A DNA stretch of 64,000 bases from Streptomyces bacillaris (GTDB taxonomy: Bacteria > Actinomycetota > Actinomycetes > Streptomycetales > Streptomycetaceae). Made by a program: the position numbers and the translations under genes. The stretch's first letter is position 1; each line of letters starts with the position of its first letter. The notes under the pieces were generated by a model. It made no database searches. It was not told where the DNA came from and was given only the letters and a program-made list of their open reading frames with translations. The DNA is taken from positions 5,208,001 to 5,272,000 of the forward strand of contig NZ_CP029378.1 in the NCBI RefSeq assembly GCF_003268675.1, read 5' to 3'. Of this stretch, positions 59,060 through 64,000 are shown one piece after another.

Positions 59060-59683
59060 ATGACTCCTAAGCAGCAGCGCGGCGAGGCCACCGTCGACCG
59101 CCTCCTGACCACGGCCCTCCAGGTGCACACCAGTTGCGGCCGCCAGGGCTTCACGGTGAACGCGGTCACGGCGGCCAGCGGGGTCAGCCTGGGAAGCCTC
59201 TACCACCACTTCGGCAGCTTCGACGGGCTCGCCGCCCAGCTCTACCTCCGCTGCATGGGGCAGTTGTGCGACGAGGTGTTCGCGGGGCTGACCCGTACGC
59301 GTACGGTACGGGCCGGCGTACGGGCCATCGTCCAGCACTACTTGAGGTTCACCGAGGAACACCGCGACATCGCCCTCTTCCTCCACGCCTCCGCGTACTC
59401 CGGCCATCTCACCGCCCACGCCCAGGAGATCCGCTCGTTCAAGGAGACCAAGTTCGCGGCGATCGCCGACTGGCTGCGCCCGCACGTCGCGTCCGGCGCG
59501 GTGCTGCCGCTGCCCACCCCGATGCTCGAAGTGCTGGTGATGGGCCCGGTGGAGGAGACCGCCCGCCGCTGGCTCTCCAGCACGTACGACATCGACCTCC
59601 GGCAGGCCGCCCGCATCCTCCCGGACCGGATCTGGGCCTCCCTCCGCCCGCTCCCGGACGGGGCGGAGCCCGAACCGGTCTGA
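59060..59683 (+). CDS. TetR-family transcriptional regulator
   Basis: 207-aa regulator with HTH (RLLTTALQVHTSCGRQGFTVNAVTAASGVSLGSLYHHFGSFDGLAAQLY) and a helical effector domain (FTEEHRDIALFLHASAYSGHLTAHAQEI). Target unknown; the neighbour to the left is GPP34, to the right the kinase (convergent). Ribosome site weak, and an A/T-rich patch at 58797-58830 could be its promoter. Confidence 0.88.
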   Translation: MTPKQQRGEATVDRLLTTALQVHTSCGRQGFTVNAVTAASGVSLGSLYHHFGSFDGLAAQLYLRCMGQLCDEVFAGLTRTRTVRAGVRAIVQHYLRFTEEHRDIALFLHASAYSGHLTAHAQEIRSFKETKFAAIADWLRPHVASGAVLPLPTPMLEVLVMGPVEETARRWLSSTYDIDLRQAARILPDRIWASLRPLPDGAEPEPV

Positions 59684-59752
59684 CGCACGGCGGTGAGCGC
59701 CGACCTGGCGCGGTCCTGCACGCGCCGGATCACACCGGTCCGCCACCCCTCC

Positions 59753-61939
59753 TCAGCTGGGCCCGGCGGAGCGGATGTCCTGGAGTTCCGTCAGCCGCCG
59801 CACCACGGCGATGGACAGGGCGACGCCCGGAATGCACAGCAGGTTCAGGAACGTGCCCCAGTGGACGGCCGACAGCATCCGGTCGAAGTGGATCGCGTTC
59901 GGATAGTCGACCGCGCCCCGCATCACATCGGGGAGGAAGTAGACGACGGATGCGCTGACCGAGAAGACGATCCCCCACCCCCACCACAGGCCGAGCAACC
60001 GCCGCCCCGGCCACCGCCGGGTCGTCTGCCAGCCCCACTCGTCGGGCCTGCCGCGGTGCCGCTCCTGGAGCGAGGCGTACCAGATGTCGAAGGTGATCTT
60101 CCCCGGGATGATCCAGCCGGCTACCGGGATGAACCAGCTGCCGATCGCCATGCCGGGGGAGTAGCGGTGCTCGCGCGGCGCGAAGGCCTCCGCGTTGATC
60201 CGTACGCGCCAGAACCAGACCAGGGTGGTGACGCCTGCCGCGACCGCCAGCAGGCTGTCGACCAGGATCAGGGTGTCCGCCTTCCCGACCAGCGTCTCGA
60301 CATCGGTCCACAGGGCGAAGTCCGCCTTCTTCCAGTCACCGATCTCGCCCGCGAAGCCGAGGTGCATCACGACGGCCACGCACTTGAAGGCGATGTAGAC
60401 CCCGTAGAGCCACGACAGCGCGATGGCCAGACTCTCCGGCGACCGGAACACCGCCCGCTGCGCCGACCAGGCCGGGTTCGGGGCCGGGGCCGGGCGTGGT
60501 GGCGTGGCGGGGGACGGCTCCTGACGTACGTAGTGGGGTCGGGCGGGGTCCGCCGGTGCGGGGGCCGGTTCCGGGGCCCGGGCGGGGGGTGCCGCCGCGG
60601 GCCGCTCCGGTGGCGTCGGCGGTGGTACGGACCCGGGTGGGCGCGGGGCCGCCTGCGGGGCGGGGCCCGGCGCCGCGGCGATCGTCGGTACGTACGCGAG
60701 CGGGGCGGACGGCGGCGGTGGCGGCGAGACGGGCTGGCGGTGGCCCGGGACGGGCGGGGCCCAGGGGGTGTGCCCGGCGGCGGGCGGGGCTGAAGGGGCG
60801 CTCCCAGCGGCGGCCGAGGCGGCGGGCGGCTCCGACGGGCTGCCCGCACCCGCACCCGCACCCGAGCCCGCACCCGAGCCCGCGCCCGATCCCGCAGCCG
60901 GACCCGGACCCACTGGTTCCGGCGTGCTTCCCGCGGCCTCCCCACCGGCCCCGCCCGGTCGCCACTCGCCCTGGGCCGCCGCCCGGCCGGAGATCCGCGC
61001 GACCTCAGCGAGGGCACGGGCGGGCAGCCAGGGGTCGGCGAAGGCGGCCCCGGCACCAGCCCCGGTGCTGCCGGCCCCGTTCCCATCGCCGTCCCCATCG
61101 CCGTCGAGCAGCGCTGCGTACGGGGCCAGCCGGGAGGCCAGGGCGGGGGCGTCGGGGCGGTCGGCGGGGTCCTTGGCCAGGCACTCCGCGACGAGGGGGC
61201 GCAGTTCGTCGGGGACGTCGTCCAGGGCGGGGGAGTCCTGGACGACGGCGTACATCAGCGCGTGCTGGTTGGTGGAGTCCGGTACGGGGAAGGGCAGCCG
61301 CCCGGTGGCCGCGAACACCAGGACGCCGCCCAGCCCGAAGACATCGCTCGCGGGCGTGAGGGCGCGGCCGAGCACCTGCTCGGGCGACATATAGCCCGGT
61401 GACCCCACGGACGCGCCGGTGCGGGTGAGCCCGCCGCCGGTCGAGGCGTCGACGAGCTTGGCCACCCCGAAGTCGATGAGCCGGGGCCCCTCGACGGTGA
61501 GCAGGATGTTCGACGGCTTCACATCGCGGTGCACCAGCCCCGCCGCGTGCACCGCCTCCAGGGCCCGGGCGAGCCCGGCCGCGAGGGCTCCGGCGGAGGC
61601 GGCGGGCAGCGGGCCCTGCGTGGCCACCAGCCGCTGGAGCGGCAGGCCGGGGACGAACTCGGTCGCCACCCAAGGCCGTTGGCCGTCCGCCCCGGGCTCC
61701 GCGGCGACGACCTGGGCGATGCCCCCGGCCCGTACGAGACTCGCGGCCTCGATCTCGCGGGCGAAGCGCACCCGGAAGTCGGGGTCCTCGGTGAAGCCGT
61801 ACCGGATGGACTTCAGGGCGACCCGCTCACCCCCGCCGCCCACCGCGAGGTACACCGTCCCCATGCCGCCCTCGCCCAGCCGGGCCAGCAGCCGGTACGG
61901 CCCTATCCGGGCGGGATCCGCCTGATCCAGCGGCCACAT
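59753..61939 (-). CDS. Serine/threonine protein kinase with C-terminal DUF4328 membrane domain
   Basis: 728-aa Hanks-type kinase. Kinase domain about 10-275: LGEGGMGTVYLAV, VALKSI lysine, VHRDVKPSNILL, DFGVAKL and SPGYMSPEQ. Then a long Ala/Gly/Pro-rich linker with repeats (GAGSGAGSGAG, DGDGDGDG), then a DUF4328 region with about four hydrophobic segments (LAIALSWLYGVYIAFKC, LILVDSLLAVAAGVTTLVWF, GMAIGSWFIPVAGWI, LLGLWWGWGIVFSV). Streptomyces kinases more often end in PASTA or beta-propeller domains. ATG 61939 has GGGGGAGG upstream. Single gene, convergent with the TetR gene. Confidence 0.9.
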   Translation of the reverse strand: MWPLDQADPARIGPYRLLARLGEGGMGTVYLAVGGGGERVALKSIRYGFTEDPDFRVRFAREIEAASLVRAGGIAQVVAAEPGADGQRPWVATEFVPGLPLQRLVATQGPLPAASAGALAAGLARALEAVHAAGLVHRDVKPSNILLTVEGPRLIDFGVAKLVDASTGGGLTRTGASVGSPGYMSPEQVLGRALTPASDVFGLGGVLVFAATGRLPFPVPDSTNQHALMYAVVQDSPALDDVPDELRPLVAECLAKDPADRPDAPALASRLAPYAALLDGDGDGDGNGAGSTGAGAGAAFADPWLPARALAEVARISGRAAAQGEWRPGGAGGEAAGSTPEPVGPGPAAGSGAGSGAGSGAGAGAGSPSEPPAASAAAGSAPSAPPAAGHTPWAPPVPGHRQPVSPPPPPSAPLAYVPTIAAAPGPAPQAAPRPPGSVPPPTPPERPAAAPPARAPEPAPAPADPARPHYVRQEPSPATPPRPAPAPNPAWSAQRAVFRSPESLAIALSWLYGVYIAFKCVAVVMHLGFAGEIGDWKKADFALWTDVETLVGKADTLILVDSLLAVAAGVTTLVWFWRVRINAEAFAPREHRYSPGMAIGSWFIPVAGWIIPGKITFDIWYASLQERHRGRPDEWGWQTTRRWPGRRLLGLWWGWGIVFSVSASVVYFLPDVMRGAVDYPNAIHFDRMLSAVHWGTFLNLLCIPGVALSIAVVRRLTELQDIRSAGPS

Positions 61940-62072
61940 GTTCGGTCCTCCCCCGTGAAACCTGGCGTCCGGCGCCTGCGCACCGCCGGTCGAAGCCGAT
62001 CTTGCGATCGTGGCAGTAGCCTGCCCGACACGGGAGCGTGTGCGCCAGTCCACGGCCTCCGGGGGTCTGCGC

Positions 62073-64000
62073 TCAGCCCTCCCTGGTCCGTACGGTGACG
62101 TGGTCGACCCGCATCGGACGGCCCGGCTCGGTGGCGGGACCCGCCGTCGCCCCGTCCGCCAGCGGGAGTGCACCGCCGATCGCCACGTTGAGGATCAGGA
62201 ACACCCCGTGGTCCACAGTCTGTTGCCAGGTCCGCCGGTCCATCTGCTCCGCCCGCACCCGGAAGTACACGCGGTCGTCCAGATACCAGCGGACCTCGTC
62301 CGCGCCGAGGTCGACCTCCACGGCGTACGTATGGAACTCCGTACGGCAGGTCGCGCACGCCTGCGGACCCGAGGTCAGCCCCACGGGCTCCCGGCACGGG
62401 CCGCCCTCCAGCACCCCGCAGTGCATCGAACCGAACACGGAGTCACGGCCGTTGACGGACTCCATGATGTCCAGCTCGCCGACGCCCGGCCAGCCGGTGT
62501 ACCCGTCGCGCAGCGAGGCGCCCAGGGTCCAGAACGCGGGCCAGTACCCCGCCGCCCCGGCCCCGGTCACCTCCGGCAGCGCGATCGACGCCTCGATCCG
62601 CAGCACCCCGCCGGGCGGCGGCGCGAAGTCGGACCGTACGGTCGTGATCCGCCCCGAACTCCACTGGTCCCCCTTCCTCGTGGGGACGATCTCCAGCACG
62701 CCCCGGCCGTCCAGGCGCACGTTCTCCGTGGAGTCGGTCATGGCCGTGATCTCGCCCGTCCCCCACTGCGGGGCCGGGCAGCCGGGGTAGCAGGTGCCGA
62801 GGTCGTACTGCCAGTGGGCGGGGGAGGGGCGGGTGCCCGCCGGGCCGTCGAAGTCGTCCCGCAGCAGTTCGGTCCAGCCATCAGGCCCGGGGACCGGGGC
62901 AGTTGTGGGCGTTGCGGTGGTGGGCAGTGCGCCCGCCTCCGTCAGCAGCCGCTCCAGGCGCGGGGTGAGCACGACGGCCGCCACATTGGTGAGGTGGGCG
63001 TCGTCGCGGTAGAGCAGGATGCGCTCCCGGACCGCCGGGCAGGTCGGGCCGTCGCCCGGGCAGAGGGCCGGGTTCACGCTGATGGTCCGCACGCCCGGCA
63101 CCGCGCCCGACGCGATCCGGCGCGCCAGCGGATCGTCCCGGACCGCCTCCGCCCGGTCGAACGCGCAGGCGGCCGCGTCGGCCGGGGCGCCGGAGACACA
63201 GGCCGGGATGTCCGTGCCGGGGACCGGGGTGTCCTCGATGTAGACGATCGGGGCGCCGATCTTCCGCAGCGGCCCGAGCGTCTTCTCCCAGGCGGCGGCG
63301 AGGAGTTCACGGTCGGTGGTGTACCGGTTGAGCGAGGCGATCACGATGAGCCGGGGCTTCGGCCCCGTACGCAACCGGTCCAGGGCGTCGGCGCGCCAGG
63401 TGTCGCACTCCCGGTAGGCGCGCCCCAGTTGCGGGCTGTCCACCGTCAACTGCGGCAGCGGGCAGCCCTGCTTGACCAACTCCTGGAGCGCCCAGCCGCG
63501 TTGGGCGGCCAGCGCCAGCATCGGGGAGAACCACTGGCCCGCGTGCGAGTCACCGAGCAGCACGATCCGGTCCGGGCTGTCCACCGCCCCGAACAGGCAC
63601 TGCGGGCTGCGGGTCACCTCCGGGGCGACCTGGCAGTCCCGGTCAGGAGGGAAGTCCTTGCGGGCCTGCACCGGGTTCGGCACCACCGGACCGTCCGCCG
63701 CGGCACCCCCGAGCAGCGACGCGCCCGAAGCGGCCCCCGGCGGCAGCCCCTTGACGTCGACCGGGGTGGCGGGGCCCATCAGGTGCAGCGTCGCCGTGCC
63801 CACGACCAGGGCGAGCGCGACCGGCAGCACGATGGCGGAGACGCCCACCGCCAGTCCGCGCCGGGGGAGTTCGGAGACCGTACGGCTGCGGCGCAGCGGC
63901 TGCTCGACCCACCGCATGGTGGCGAGCGCGGGCAGGACGGCCACCAGCGTCCACGCCGTCCTCGCGGGCCAGCCGAGCGTGCCGAGCCGGGCCTCCGCCA
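62073..64000 (-). CDS. Acyltransferase 3 / SGNH / GH16 tri-domain protein (5' end outside window)
   Basis: Only the C-terminal part is visible; the frame is open to base 64000. Upstream residues end with a membrane helix and WVEQPLRRSR, typical for the end of an acyltransferase family 3 (OafA-type) membrane domain. The SGNH O-acyltransferase/esterase-like domain follows: IVLLGDSHAGQW (nucleophile Ser) and DDAHLTNVAA (Asp-x-x-His). The last about 260 residues form a family 16 glycosyl hydrolase: WQYDLGTCYPGCPAPQW, GELDIMESVNG (catalytic ExDxxE), and HTYAVEVDLGADEVRWYLDD. A polysaccharide O-acylase joined to a beta-glucanase on one membrane-anchored chain is unusual. Start outside. Confidence 0.85.
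   Translation of the reverse strand, partial: AEARLGTLGWPARTAWTLVAVLPALATMRWVEQPLRRSRTVSELPRRGLAVGVSAIVLPVALALVVGTATLHLMGPATPVDVKGLPPGAASGASLLGGAAADGPVVPNPVQARKDFPPDRDCQVAPEVTRSPQCLFGAVDSPDRIVLLGDSHAGQWFSPMLALAAQRGWALQELVKQGCPLPQLTVDSPQLGRAYRECDTWRADALDRLRTGPKPRLIVIASLNRYTTDRELLAAAWEKTLGPLRKIGAPIVYIEDTPVPGTDIPACVSGAPADAAACAFDRAEAVRDDPLARRIASGAVPGVRTISVNPALCPGDGPTCPAVRERILLYRDDAHLTNVAAVVLTPRLERLLTEAGALPTTATPTTAPVPGPDGWTELLRDDFDGPAGTRPSPAHWQYDLGTCYPGCPAPQWGTGEITAMTDSTENVRLDGRGVLEIVPTRKGDQWSSGRITTVRSDFAPPPGGVLRIEASIALPEVTGAGAAGYWPAFWTLGASLRDGYTGWPGVGELDIMESVNGRDSVFGSMHCGVLEGGPCREPVGLTSGPQACATCRTEFHTYAVEVDLGADEVRWYLDDRVYFRVRAEQMDRRTWQQTVDHGVFLILNVAIGGALPLADGATAGPATEPGRPMRVDHVTVRTREG

Overview
This is a chromosomal segment of a Streptomyces. 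The grounds are very high G+C with third-position bias, the adpA-ornA, cebEFG-bglC and desABCD loci, CebR, DasR and iron boxes of the Streptomyces type, and rare TTA codons. From memory of the S. coelicolor map, the order matches a core-chromosome stretch running backwards from cdgA to the methylcrotonyl/propionyl-CoA carboxylase locus; no database was searched.

Layout. 0-7.4 kb: c-di-GMP enzyme CdgA, a secreted M6-like metalloprotease, tRNA-Lys, a prim-pol-like protein, a sortase-anchored thioester surface protein and about 1 kb with no convincing gene. 7.4-13 kb: a minus-strand operon of a RecB/Cas4-like nuclease with a possible Fe-S cysteine set, a 538-aa unknown and an SF1B helicase (a split Dna2-like arrangement), preceded by a PAP2 lipid phosphatase. 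13-20.4 kb: histidine phosphatase, an NsdA-like TPR regulator, a second prim-pol-like gene, a spermidine-synthase-fold protein, a lipoprotein-like or membrane-anchored protein, and an OmpR-type two-component pair. 20.8-24.2 kb: aspartate 4-decarboxylase and aspartate:alanine exchanger, a possible decarboxylation energy cycle. 24.4-30.7 kb: the cellobiose uptake and hydrolysis genes cebE-cebF-cebG-bglC-cebR with three identical CebR operators. 30.8-39.4 kb: a TerD-nuclease fusion, a chitin-active LPMO gene with both a DasR site and a TTA codon, tRNA-His, ornA, adpA (TTA codon), a universal stress protein and glmS. 39.4-47 kb: two conserved hypotheticals and the desferrioxamine genes desABCD plus a ferric-siderophore reductase, with two iron boxes. 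47.2-51.2 kb: an accessory-looking patch (GNAT, MarR pair, two YdcF paralogues, broken trmO) where desE would be expected. 51.4-57.8 kb: leucine/branched-chain acyl-CoA catabolism with its TetR regulator. 58-64 kb: GPP34 protein, TetR, a Ser/Thr kinase with a membrane domain, and a partial acyltransferase-SGNH-GH16 fusion that runs off the window.

Common themes are carbon polymer sensing (cellobiose, chitin), iron supply and developmental control (c-di-GMP, AdpA, bldA). A caution: three apparent one-base frameshifts, all in short C/G runs, and a run of 27 G lie between 49.1 and 53.3 kb. That interval is either badly assembled or decaying.
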